From positions 1-44,599 of the forward strand of contig DBZL01000012.1 of NCBI GenBank assembly GCA_002311745.1: a DNA stretch of 44,599 nt, read 5' to 3'. The translations under genes were made by a program, and so were the position numbers. This document shows, in pieces, positions 32,248-39,431 of the stretch. The stretch is from Phycisphaerales bacterium UBA1161 (GTDB lineage: Bacteria; Planctomycetota; Phycisphaerae; Tepidisphaerales; Tepidisphaeraceae). The notes under the pieces were generated by a model, which was not told the DNA's origin, did not search any database, and worked only from the letters and a program-made list of their open reading frames with translations. Each line of letters opens with the position of its first letter. Positions within the stretch are counted from its first letter, which is position 1.

Positions 32248-32721
32248 TCAGCTCAGCTTGATGAAGCTGGCCGGATCGTTCCATTGCTCAGGCTTGAACG
32301 AGCGCGACTTGTCCACGATGACGTGCCCATTGGCATCAACGCTAATCGCGTATCGGACCAGTGCCTTCTTGGCCGGTCCCTTGGTGACGTTGCCCTCGAT
32401 GTCATACGTCGCGTGGTGTTTGGGACAGGCAAACGAGGTTCCGTCAGGGGACTGAATGGTGCTTCCTTTATGCGTGCATATGGCGGTGGGGGCGTAAAGC
32501 TTGCCGTTGTGCCGGACGATGGCGAGCTTGTCGCTGCTCATCCACTTAATGGTGATTCCGTCGGTCTTGAAATCTGCAACGGGCCCGAGGTCGAGGGTGG
32601 AGGGTGCGGTGGTGGCGTCGGCCAAGACGGTGGCGGCATCGCCCAGGCAGCACAGGCAGGCCGCGGTCGCCGCACCGGCGGCGGCCATGGCGAGCAATTC
32701 TCTGCGATTCAACGGGTTCAT
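32248..32721 (-). CDS. Exported single-domain Rieske [2Fe-2S] protein
   Basis: 157 residues. The N terminus MNPLNRRELLAMAAAG is Tat-like (R6, R7), followed by a hydrophobic stretch with a cysteine cluster (C22, C24, C25). The Rieske cluster motifs are CTH (C82, H84) and CPKH (C99, H102), with 14 residues between them. Such small Rieske proteins are electron carriers or subunits of periplasmic oxidases and molybdenum enzymes, and no partner is adjacent. The ATG at 32721 is preferred to upstream in-frame codons (to 32859) because it begins the Tat-like peptide and AAAGGGAG lies about 12 nt upstream. The gene converges with the preceding operon, leaving only 12 bp between stops. Confidence 0.88.
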   Translation of the reverse strand: MNPLNRRELLAMAAAGAATAACLCCLGDAATVLADATTAPSTLDLGPVADFKTDGITIKWMSSDKLAIVRHNGKLYAPTAICTHKGSTIQSPDGTSFACPKHHATYDIEGNVTKGPAKKALVRYAISVDANGHVIVDKSRSFKPEQWNDPASFIKLS

Positions 32722-32957
32722 AGCGGTGTCCCAACTCCCTTTCTCATTGATCCGCCGGATGATAGCGACAATTCGATACGGTGCCAAAACCACCGCAGGA
32801 ATCGTATGGACGAGGCAACTTGGGTCCTCTGGACGGTTCAGATTGCATGGTGACTGCATTAAGCCGGCGCTAACGCCTTGACGCCGGACTAAAGCGGGTC
32901 AAATTGAGGGCGTCCAACTGATCGCCGGCGGCGGTATCGTCGCAGGGAAGAGGAATT

Positions 32958-33719
32958 ATGAGCCGAATCAACGAAACCAGTCGTCATGCGTCGGCCGTGC
33001 GGACCACTGCGTCGGCCAAACGGAAAATCCTCGTCGTCGACGACGAAAAAGACATTGTTGATCTGGTGGCTTACAACCTGGGCCGCAACGGCTACGAACC
33101 CTTGATGGCCTACAACGGCAATCAGGCGCTGGACATCGCTCACAAGTCTTCGCCGGATTTGATTATTTTGGATTTGATGCTTCCCGGTTTGGACGGAATG
33201 GAAGTGGCGCGGCGACTCAAGGCCGAGGCGCAAACCGCCAACATCCCCATCGTCATGCTCACGGCCAAGGGGGAAGAGACGGACGTGGTGGTGGGACTGA
33301 CGATTGGCGCCGACGACTACGTGACCAAGCCGTTCAGCATGAAGGTGCTGTTGGCGCGGGTGGCCTCGGTGCTTCGGCGCGCCGAGGCGGGGCAAGCCGC
33401 CGGCGAGGGAGGCGTGCTCAAGGCCGGTCCGCTCACCATCGACACCCTCAAGCACGAAGTCTGCGTCGACGACGGCCAGGTCAAGTTGACGCTGACCGAG
33501 TTCAAATTGCTCTCGGCGCTGGTGACGGCGCGCGGCCGCGTGTTGACGCGCGATCAGCTCATGGACAAGGCCATGGGCACGGACGTCTTCGTGACCGACC
33601 GCGCCATCGACGTTCACATCACGGCCATCCGCAAGAAGCTGGGCTCGGCCAGTTGGCTGGTGCACACCGTGCGCGGCGTGGGATACCGCCTGCGCGAATC
33701 GCCCGAAGAATCCGAGTGA
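32958..33719 (+). CDS. phoB: OmpR/PhoB-family response regulator
   Basis: 253 residues: an N-terminal 20-residue extension, a receiver domain (about 23-140) with D28, D29, phospho-acceptor D72, T102 and K124, and a C-terminal winged-helix DNA-binding domain (about 160-250; TLTEFKLLSALV, VLTRDQLMDKAMG, VTDRAIDVHITAIRKKLG, VRGVGYRL). The closest named relatives are PhoB and PhoP, which bind phosphate-starvation promoters, but the assignment rests on similarity and on the next gene being PhoR-like. No pst, phoU or pho-box was identified here. GAGGAA precedes the ATG at a normal distance, and the kinase follows after 53 bp. Confidence 0.9.
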   Translation: MSRINETSRHASAVRTTASAKRKILVVDDEKDIVDLVAYNLGRNGYEPLMAYNGNQALDIAHKSSPDLIILDLMLPGLDGMEVARRLKAEAQTANIPIVMLTAKGEETDVVVGLTIGADDYVTKPFSMKVLLARVASVLRRAEAGQAAGEGGVLKAGPLTIDTLKHEVCVDDGQVKLTLTEFKLLSALVTARGRVLTRDQLMDKAMGTDVFVTDRAIDVHITAIRKKLGSASWLVHTVRGVGYRLRESPEESE

Positions 33720-33757
33720 TCGGCGCCTCTTGGCCGCTTGAATCCGGCCCGGGTCGC

Positions 33758-33763
33758 TAGAAT
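33758..33763 (+). promoter_or_regulatory. -10 box of the kinase gene at leaderless distance
   Basis: TAGAAT lies exactly 9 nt before the ATG of the PhoR-like kinase. A separate promoter in the short gap between regulator and kinase would give a leaderless kinase mRNA independent of the upstream gene. No good -35 was seen. Confidence 0.45.
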
Positions 33764-33772
33764 AATCCCCGT

Positions 33773-35128
33773 ATGCAGTTTCACGACCTGGTTCTGCTGG
33801 CAGTGCTTGCCGCGGGGGTGCTGCTGGTCTGGCTGATCCAGCGGTACCGTTGGAAGCTGCCCCTGCGCCACGCGGAGCGGCTTGCCTGGCGTTTGTCCGG
33901 CGGCGATTTTGCCGCCCGCACCCAACCCCGCGGCGCATCGCCCGTGCGAGACATGGGCAACCATCTCAATCTCCTGGCGGCCGAGGTGCAAAAACAATTG
34001 TCCGACCTGCATCAGCAACGGGGCGGACTGCGGGCGCTGATGGACACCATGCCCGACCCCATCCTGGCCGCCGACGCTCACGGCCGCATCGTTTTGCTCA
34101 ACGCGCCCGCCGCTCGGCTTTTGTCCGTTTCGCCCGCCGCGGTGCTCAACGAGAAGCTGGTCAACGTCGTCAACGACGAGCAGGTGGTGGAGCTGTACGA
34201 AGCGCTGGTCGATGGCGCCGGCGCCTCGCCGCCCGTGGATGCCGTGCAACGCGAAATTCGCCTGACCCGCGACGGCCAGCGCCTCACGTACCAGGCGGTG
34301 GCGCGGCGCATGGTCAGCGGCTCGTCGCTCCTGGTGCTGCGCGACGTCAGCGCCCTGGCGGGCGCGGTGCAGATGAAGACCGATTTCGTCGCCAACGCCA
34401 GCCACGAGCTCCGCACCCCCATGGCGGCGATCAAGGCCGCCTTCGAAACCCTGCGCGAGGTGTACCGCGACGATCCGGCTCAGACCGAGCGGTGCATGTC
34501 GGTCATCGACTCCCAGATACGCCGCCTGGAGGAGATGCTGCGCGACCTGATGGACCTGTCGCGCGTGGAGAGCCCGGAGCTCAAGCCGCGCGTCGCCGCC
34601 ATCAAGACCTCCGACCTGTTGTCGCCGCTGAAGTCCACCATGGGCACGCTGGCACGGCAAAAGGGCGTGGAGCTGCGCATCGGCGACGACGACCCGGCGA
34701 CGCCGGCGGAAGTATTCATGGACACGCGGCTGTTCAACCTGGTCGTCAAAAACCTTCTGGAAAACAGCATCAAGTTCACGCCCGGCGGCGGCAAGGTGAC
34801 GCTCAGCATTCGCCAGTCCACGCCGGTCGGCCCGGCCGGCGGCGTCGTCACCGTCGTCGTGGCGGACACCGGCATCGGCATCGCCCGCGAGCACATCGAC
34901 CGCGTCTTCGAGCGGTTCTATCAGGTGGATTCGGCCCGCAGCGGCAGCGCCGGCCGCGGCTCGGGACTGGGTCTGGCCATCGTCAAACACGCCATGCTGG
35001 CTCTGGACGGCACCGTCAAGCTGGAATCCACGGTCGGCGTCGGCACCACGGTCACGTGCCAGTTTCCCCAGCCGGCGGCCAGTGCGCCGGCGGCAAGTCC
35101 GCCCGCGGCTCGCCCGGCCGTGGCGTGA
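33773..35128 (+). CDS. phoR: PhoR-like sensor histidine kinase
   Basis: 451 residues: one N-terminal membrane helix (about 5-23), a HAMP-like linker (about 30-75), a PAS domain (about 85-195; LMDTMPDPILAADAHGRIVLLN), the dimerisation helix with NASHELRTPM (phospho-accepting H211) and an ATPase domain with N box NLLENSIKF, G1 DTGIGI, F box FERFYQVD and G2 GSGLGLAI. The single helix with no periplasmic loop is the PhoR-type layout. The C-terminal tail is Pro/Ala-rich, and its last 77 bp overlap the 3' end of the membrane protein gene on the other strand. It is the cognate kinase of the adjacent response regulator. Confidence 0.92.
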   Translation: MQFHDLVLLAVLAAGVLLVWLIQRYRWKLPLRHAERLAWRLSGGDFAARTQPRGASPVRDMGNHLNLLAAEVQKQLSDLHQQRGGLRALMDTMPDPILAADAHGRIVLLNAPAARLLSVSPAAVLNEKLVNVVNDEQVVELYEALVDGAGASPPVDAVQREIRLTRDGQRLTYQAVARRMVSGSSLLVLRDVSALAGAVQMKTDFVANASHELRTPMAAIKAAFETLREVYRDDPAQTERCMSVIDSQIRRLEEMLRDLMDLSRVESPELKPRVAAIKTSDLLSPLKSTMGTLARQKGVELRIGDDDPATPAEVFMDTRLFNLVVKNLLENSIKFTPGGGKVTLSIRQSTPVGPAGGVVTVVVADTGIGIAREHIDRVFERFYQVDSARSGSAGRGSGLGLAIVKHAMLALDGTVKLESTVGVGTTVTCQFPQPAASAPAASPPAARPAVA

Positions 35129-36227
35129 AAATCCATTTCGCCGCAACCGGGATCAAAACCCCCGGCAACAGCCACACCCCCAGCCGCTCCACAAACCCCA
35201 GCCAAAACATCGGTGCTGCCGCGAGCACCGCCAGCGCCAGCCGCAGTCCCGAACGTCGCCGCGGCACCACCCGCAGCCAGACGTACGCCGGGAAGACCAG
35301 CGCGTAGAAGCCCAGGAAACAACGATAAACGATTTCACCCAAGCGCAGGCCGCGATAGCTGTAGCCGCGATCCCAAACCCCCAGCGCCACGGCCGCCGCG
35401 ACGGCGGCGCCGAAGATCACTATGCGACCCAAGGTGATCCTCGACGCGCGATCGGCCAGTTGCCGTGCGTGCGCTGCGGCCACAAAGCCGCTGTGGGCGA
35501 TCAGATGCACCGCCACGATCGCCGCCAACTGCGGATAAATCCGCCGGGCCAGGAAAAGGACAAGCGGACCGCTGTACGCGGCGCTGAACAGAATCATGAG
35601 CGGAAAGATCAGGCAAAATCCCGCGGTAAAAGCGGCGCGGGCCTGCGGGGCGGTCGTTCCTTGACGCGCGGCGTGGAACGTCAGGTCCAGGTACGGGCAC
35701 AGGAGAAAACCAAACAGGCACGCGGGGGCGAGCCACAACGCGCCGCCGGGCGACAGCGTGGTTGGGGAGAACCCCAGCGGCTGGGCGACGTAGGGGATTT
35801 CGCCGCGGGCGCAGCCCCAGGCGAAGGCAAAAACGGAAACGGCCAGGACCAGCACCGCGGCGAGAAATTTCCCGCCGCGCTCCCACTGGAGGATCAGCCA
35901 GAAAATGGCAAACGCGGCGCCCACCATCACGCCGGCGGACGGTCCGACGATGCGGCGAATGATCCATGCCGCGAAAAACGCGTGGAATACGATCGTCACC
36001 AGCGAAAACCAGATGCACGCCGATTCATGATTCGCCACCAGTTCGCGGCTCTGCTGGGCGTCGCGCAGCATCCACCCCATCGCCGCGGCGCCGACGACGT
36101 TGGGAATCGCAAAGACCGCAAAGCCCGCCCAGCCGGCATCGCGCAGCAGCAGCACCGGCAGATACATGCCGATGCACCAGGTCCAGGACATGGCCAGAAA
36201 AAAGGACCAGCCGATCGTGCGCGTCAT
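35052..36227 (-). CDS. Polytopic membrane protein of unknown function
   Basis: 391 residues with about 10-11 predicted membrane helices (MSWTWCIGMYLPVLLL, the GPSAGVMVGAAFAIFWLIL segment, FLAAVLVLAVSVFAFAWG, and others). I do not recognise the family; no transporter signature is evident. Polar positions such as the AHARQLADRASR loop alternate with hydrophobic stretches. Its -10 box GATAAT lies exactly 9 nt before the ATG, so the mRNA is probably leaderless. The 3' end overlaps the kinase gene tail to tail by 77 bp, which may link the two levels of expression. Confidence 0.8.
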   Translation of the reverse strand: MTRTIGWSFFLAMSWTWCIGMYLPVLLLRDAGWAGFAVFAIPNVVGAAAMGWMLRDAQQSRELVANHESACIWFSLVTIVFHAFFAAWIIRRIVGPSAGVMVGAAFAIFWLILQWERGGKFLAAVLVLAVSVFAFAWGCARGEIPYVAQPLGFSPTTLSPGGALWLAPACLFGFLLCPYLDLTFHAARQGTTAPQARAAFTAGFCLIFPLMILFSAAYSGPLVLFLARRIYPQLAAIVAVHLIAHSGFVAAAHARQLADRASRITLGRIVIFGAAVAAAVALGVWDRGYSYRGLRLGEIVYRCFLGFYALVFPAYVWLRVVPRRRSGLRLALAVLAAAPMFWLGFVERLGVWLLPGVLIPVAAKWIFTPRPGEPRADLPPAHWPPAGETGT

Positions 36228-36236
36228 GCGTAGGAA

Positions 36237-36242
36237 ATTATC
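36237..36242 (-). promoter_or_regulatory. -10 box of the polytopic membrane protein at leaderless distance
   Basis: GATAAT on the minus strand lies exactly 9 nt before the ATG at 36227, the same distance as in thiE, the methyltransferase and phoR. It lies 7 bp from the heptamer-repeat hairpin at 36250. Confidence 0.5.
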
Positions 36243-36249
36243 GGGAAGA

Positions 36250-36337
36250 AGTTGCTAGTTGCTAGTTGCTGGTTGCTAGAAACGTCAGCTTGCCCATTGG
36301 CGCTTGGCTAGCAACTCGCAACCAGCAACCAGCAACT
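36250..36337. repeat. Long imperfect inverted repeat made of AGTTGCT-type heptamers
   Basis: The left arm (36250-36279) is built of tandem units such as AGTTGCT, AGTTGCT, AGTTGCT and GGTTGCT. The right arm (36308-36337) is complementary to it with about 26 of 30 positions matching, around a 28-nt loop. On the plus strand it is followed by TTTTT, and the right arm ends inside the stop codon of the hot-dog protein gene (36336-36338). It can serve as a terminator for that gene, but the heptamer structure is that of a repeat element. Confidence 0.78.
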
Positions 36338-36977
36338 AATTTTTCCTTCTTGCCTGTCTGGCTTTGACTTGGCTTTTAGGCGTGACGTGGAAGGTCGCTT
36401 CGCAGCGGCCGACGCGCTTGTCGCGTTCGCCGGGGGTGGCGACTTGTTGCAGGATCTCCAGATCGAGGGTGATGTTGAACTCCTGCCCGGCGACCAGGAG
36501 TTGCTGGACGTTTTCGCGGGGCGTCATTTTGTAAAGAGCCGGGCCGAAGCACGGACGCAGGAACGTATATTCCAGGTGTTTGCACACCACGGTGTAATCG
36601 CCGCCGCAGATGCCGAACAGGTACATTCCCCCGGCGATTTCGCTGTTGGCCAGCAGCGCCCCGCCGGCCATGGCCCGGTACCAGTTGCGGTTGAAGCGCC
36701 GAAAGGGAAGGATCGCGGCGGTGCTGGTATTGATCGCCTTCATCTTGATGCCGCTGAAAAACGCGTACGGCAGCCAGATCAGCGAGCAGATGCGATGCCA
36801 GAAGTTGTCCCGCACGGACAGGCGGCTGACGAACTGCTCGAACTTGTCGTACCAGCGGGACAAGAGCCCGGGCGGGATATGCGCGCCGATCGGCAGCACG
36901 TTGGGGGCTTGGCCTTCCGGCTCAGTTGTCGGCTGGGGCCTTTGGGCATCGGTGATTTCGGCGCGGATGGTACTCAT
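36336..36977 (-). CDS. DUF4442-like hot-dog fold protein
   Basis: 213 residues. The central part (about 75-195) resembles DUF4442/PaaI-like hot-dog thioesterases, with SGIKMKAINTSTAAILPFRRFNRNW, GGALLANSEIAGGMYLF as the helix of the fold, and later strands. The usual catalytic Asp/Glu-containing segment is not clearly conserved, so thioesterase activity is unproven. The N-terminal 35 residues are Pro/Gln-rich and probably disordered. A TAGAAT box (37002-37007) lies 24 nt before the ATG on the minus strand. The gene is divergent from the MGMT gene and ends in the heptamer-repeat hairpin. Confidence 0.75.
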   Translation of the reverse strand: MSTIRAEITDAQRPQPTTEPEGQAPNVLPIGAHIPPGLLSRWYDKFEQFVSRLSVRDNFWHRICSLIWLPYAFFSGIKMKAINTSTAAILPFRRFNRNWYRAMAGGALLANSEIAGGMYLFGICGGDYTVVCKHLEYTFLRPCFGPALYKMTPRENVQQLLVAGQEFNITLDLEILQQVATPGERDKRVGRCEATFHVTPKSQVKARQARRKN

Positions 36978-37049
36978 GAAGCGGTCGATTCCTGCACGCT
37001 GATTCTATTTGGTCAAAGCGGACAGTGGACGATTCCGGCAAACTCCTAA

Positions 37050-37066
37050 TATACTGCCGAAGGAGG
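37050..37066 (+). promoter_or_regulatory. -10 box and ribosome binding site of the MGMT gene
   Basis: TATACT (37050-37055) is a good -10 box, and AAGGAGG (37060-37066) lies 4 nt before the ATG at 37071. Both are in the 93-bp gap between the divergent hot-dog and MGMT genes. Confidence 0.6.
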
Positions 37067-37070
37067 TTTC

Positions 37071-37436
37071 ATGTTCGATAAAGATAATCGATTTATCGCA
37101 CAAATCCATGGTGGTCGAATAACGCCGGGGATGTCGTTCCATCAGAAGGTTTGGGCGTTGGCGGCACGGATTCCCCGGGGGCGGGTGGCGACCTACGGCG
37201 ATCTGGCCGGGCGGCTGGGTACCGGCTGCCGCGCCGTCGGTAACGCACTGCATCGTAATCCGTACGCGCCGCGAATTCCCTGTCATCGGGTGGTGGGAAG
37301 CGATGGCCGGCTGGTCGGCTATGCCGGCGGGCTGGCTGCCAAGCGGCGATTGCTGCGCGCCGAGGGCGTTGCTATTGCCGGTTGGAAAGTCGATCTGCGG
37401 CGATTTCGTGCATCCCCCACGAGCCTAGGGCGTTAG
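37071..37436 (+). CDS. ogt: Methylated-DNA-protein-cysteine methyltransferase (MGMT/Ogt), single-domain form
   Basis: Suicide repair protein that moves an alkyl group from O6-alkylguanine to its own cysteine. Over 121 residues the active-site motif IPCHRVV carries acceptor C71; Arg-finger R54 is in GCRAVGNAL, and the turn NPYAPRIPCHRVV matches the family. Pro-Cys-His-Arg distinguishes it from alkyltransferase-like proteins, which have Trp at the Cys position. The N-terminal domain of full-length Ogt is missing, so this is the short C-terminal-domain type. Its ATG has AAGGAGG upstream. Its TAG stop overlaps the convergent marR stop at 37433-37435. Confidence 0.93.
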   Translation: MFDKDNRFIAQIHGGRITPGMSFHQKVWALAARIPRGRVATYGDLAGRLGTGCRAVGNALHRNPYAPRIPCHRVVGSDGRLVGYAGGLAAKRRLLRAEGVAIAGWKVDLRRFRASPTSLGR

Positions 37437-37969
37437 GTTCGCGTCAAGGCCGTGATCCCCTCGTTCACTTTCCAAAGCAGCTTTTCCAAAAGCAGCTTTT
37501 CCTCTTCGGTCAACTGGCCCATCAATTGATCGATGCGGCCGTAGAATTCCGGCAGGATCGTGTCCAGATAGGCGGTGCCCTTTGGCGTCAGGCAGCAGGT
37601 GGTCATGCGGCGGTCCTGGGCGTCGGGCTGCCGCGTGATCAGACCATCCCGTTCCAACCCGTTAAGCAAGCCGGTCATCGTTGCCCGCGTCACCCCGCAT
37701 CGCACCGCCAGATCCGAAGGCGCCAGCCCCACCGACGGCTCACGGTTCAGGACCATCAGCACGTTGAACCGCCCCTGGGAGATTTCGCGCCGGCCAAGGT
37801 GTGTTTCCAGGCCCACCAGCACGTCGCTGGCGACGCGCAACAGAACCAGAAAGGTTTCCACCGCTGCCGGATGGACATCGGGATAGCGGCTGACGCGCTG
37901 TCGGATGGCCTCGTACTTGGGCAAGTCCCGCAGAGAAAACATGCCACTCATCCGCGCCATCTTAACCAT
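37433..37969 (-). CDS. MarR-family transcriptional regulator
   Basis: 178 residues. The winged helix-turn-helix (about 65-135) includes QGRFNVLMVLNREP, LAPSDLAVRCGVTRATMTGLLNGLERDGLI, the wing TRQPDAQDRRMTTCCLTPKG, and a C-terminal dimerisation helix. It probably represses or activates nearby genes in response to a small ligand. The start is uncertain, as several ATG codons occur near residues 1-10; 37969 is the longest and lies within a candidate operator. It converges with ogt (overlapping stops) and is divergent from nuoJ about 180 bp away, so it could regulate itself, or the nuo promoter, or both. Confidence 0.9.
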   Translation of the reverse strand: MVKMARMSGMFSLRDLPKYEAIRQRVSRYPDVHPAAVETFLVLLRVASDVLVGLETHLGRREISQGRFNVLMVLNREPSVGLAPSDLAVRCGVTRATMTGLLNGLERDGLITRQPDAQDRRMTTCCLTPKGTAYLDTILPEFYGRIDQLMGQLTEEEKLLLEKLLWKVNEGITALTRT

Positions 37970-37983
37970 AACTTCAGGCTAAG
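37961..37983 (-). promoter_or_regulatory. Candidate MarR operator at its own start codon
   Basis: CTTAGCC and GGTTAAG form a 7-bp inverted repeat with one mismatch and a 9-nt spacer, spanning the marR start. MarR proteins typically bind such palindromes at their own promoters. It is a single occurrence, so this is only a candidate. Confidence 0.35.
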
Positions 37984-38052
37984 CACAAAAATCGGACAAT
38001 TTTGGAGTGGCGCATCGGATATCCGGGGGCGTGGTAGGCCAACGGGCGTGGC

Positions 38053-38081
38053 TTGCAAACAAATCCTGCGGTTCATAGACT
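38053..38081 (+). promoter_or_regulatory. Promoter of nuoJKLMN
   Basis: TTGCAA (38053-38058) and TAGACT (38076-38081) are separated by 17 bp. The predicted start is near 38088, giving a leader of about 64 nt before the ATG at 38152. A TTG codon at 38053 that would extend the nuoJ reading frame lies inside this -35 box and is therefore unlikely to be a start. Confidence 0.6.
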
Positions 38082-38151
38082 CTGCGGCCTCATCGGCGTG
38101 CCACAAGATCGCGGCTTAAGGGAGCCGTGCCCAGCCGATCCGAACGGTCCC

Positions 38152-39096
38152 ATGCTCGGCATCCAATCCACGTCGCTGCCGCCGATGCCCCTGTTGCTGG
38201 CCGACGGTGCGGTAATCGCGCCCCTGGCGATCCTGGTTTTGTGCGTGGTGGCGGGCGTCGGGACGATCCTGCTGCTTCCCTCGCGTCGGCAGCCGGGCCA
38301 GCGCAAGCTGGGCGGCGCCCTTTTGCTCGCCGCCGGACTGATCCTGGCGGCTCTGCTGGTCAAAACGGCTGCCGGACAGGACGTTTCCGGTACGGGTCCT
38401 TATTTCTGGATTTTCTCGGCCATCGCCCTGGCCGGGGCGATGCGGGTGATCACGCACCCTCGGCCGGTCTATTCAGCCCTTTATTTTGTCCTGACCGTTT
38501 TTGCCAGCGCGGGCTTGTTCGTGCTGATGTACGCCGAATTCATGGCCGCGGCCCTCGTGCTGATTTATGCCGGCGCCATCCTGGTGACTTATGTTTTCGT
38601 GATCATGCTGGCCGCGTCGGCGCAAAGCCAGAGCCAAACGGCCTTGGGCGGCGGCTTGGCCGGACTGACCGAATGCGACGTCGTCAGCCGCGAGCCTTTG
38701 GTCGCCGCCTGCATCGGATTTGCCCTCATGGGCGTGCTGTTGTTTCTGATTTTCGACAAGGCCGGGCAAATCGCGCCGCCACCGTCCCCCGCCGCCGTGC
38801 CCGCCGCCGCTGTCGCCGCCCCCGATGCTGAATCCATCCACGGTTCGACCCAGGCGCTGGGGGCGTATCTGTTCACGGACCAATTGGTCAATCTGGAGCT
38901 GGCGGGCCTGATTCTGACCGTCGCCATGGTCGGCGCCATCATCATCGCCCGGCGGCGCGTGCCAAGCGTCGAGGATGCCTTCGAGCCCAGCTCCGAAACC
39001 ATCACCGCCGCCTTAACGCCCCTGAGCGACGATCCGCACAGTATTCCCGTTTACGGCACCACCAACCCCGCCCAAAAGGCGTTTCCGGAAACCTGA
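38152..39096 (+). CDS. nuoJ: NADH-quinone oxidoreductase subunit J with N- and C-terminal extensions
   Basis: Membrane subunit of respiratory complex I. The canonical NuoJ core is FWIFSAIALAGAMRVITHPRPVYSALYFVLTVFASAGLFVLMYAEFMAAALVLIYAGAILVTYVFVIML, at about residues 82-155 from the ATG at 38152. The product is 314 residues, well above the usual 160-200, because of two extra hydrophobic segments before the core and a long C-terminal region with two more helices. The start is uncertain; an ATG at 38185 is possible and there is no ribosome binding site at either. Its stop overlaps the nuoK ATG by one base. Confidence 0.9.
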   Translation: MLGIQSTSLPPMPLLLADGAVIAPLAILVLCVVAGVGTILLLPSRRQPGQRKLGGALLLAAGLILAALLVKTAAGQDVSGTGPYFWIFSAIALAGAMRVITHPRPVYSALYFVLTVFASAGLFVLMYAEFMAAALVLIYAGAILVTYVFVIMLAASAQSQSQTALGGGLAGLTECDVVSREPLVAACIGFALMGVLLFLIFDKAGQIAPPPSPAAVPAAAVAAPDAESIHGSTQALGAYLFTDQLVNLELAGLILTVAMVGAIIIARRRVPSVEDAFEPSSETITAALTPLSDDPHSIPVYGTTNPAQKAFPET

Positions 39097-39404
39097 TGAG
39101 CACCCTGGCCCTGCAACATTATCTGGCGGTTGGCGGGATCATGTTCGTGATCGGCCTGATCGGCTTCATCACCCGGCGGAACCTGATCGTCATGTTCCTC
39201 TGCACGGAACTGATGTTCCAGGCGGTGGCGATCAACCTGATCGCGTTCAGCCGGTTTGTGGGCAACCTGGCCGGGCAGACGTTCGTGATTTTCCTGCTGG
39301 TGATCGCCGCGGCCGAGGCCTCGCTGGCCCTGGGCCTGGTGGTGCTGCTGTTCCGCCAGAAAAACACGCTGGATGCCGATGCCTGGCGCGAACTCAAGGG
39401 GTGA
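39096..39404 (+). CDS. nuoK: NADH-quinone oxidoreductase subunit K
   Basis: Membrane subunit of complex I, 102 residues, three helices. The essential proton-path glutamates are E38 in CTELMFQAVAIN and E74 in AAAEASLALGLVVLLFR. Its ATG overlaps the nuoJ stop (TGATG), showing coupled translation. nuoL begins 27 bp after its stop. Confidence 0.95.
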   Translation: MSTLALQHYLAVGGIMFVIGLIGFITRRNLIVMFLCTELMFQAVAINLIAFSRFVGNLAGQTFVIFLLVIAAAEASLALGLVVLLFRQKNTLDADAWRELKG

Positions 39405-39431
39405 AAATCGGCTTGGGCCGGTCGACGAAAA

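Noticed and set aside
36250..36337. CRISPR array
   Set aside because: Repeats are 7 bp, contiguous and without unique spacers.
38053..38151. TTG start of nuoJ at 38053
   Set aside because: The codon lies inside the predicted -35 box, so a transcript from that promoter would begin after it.
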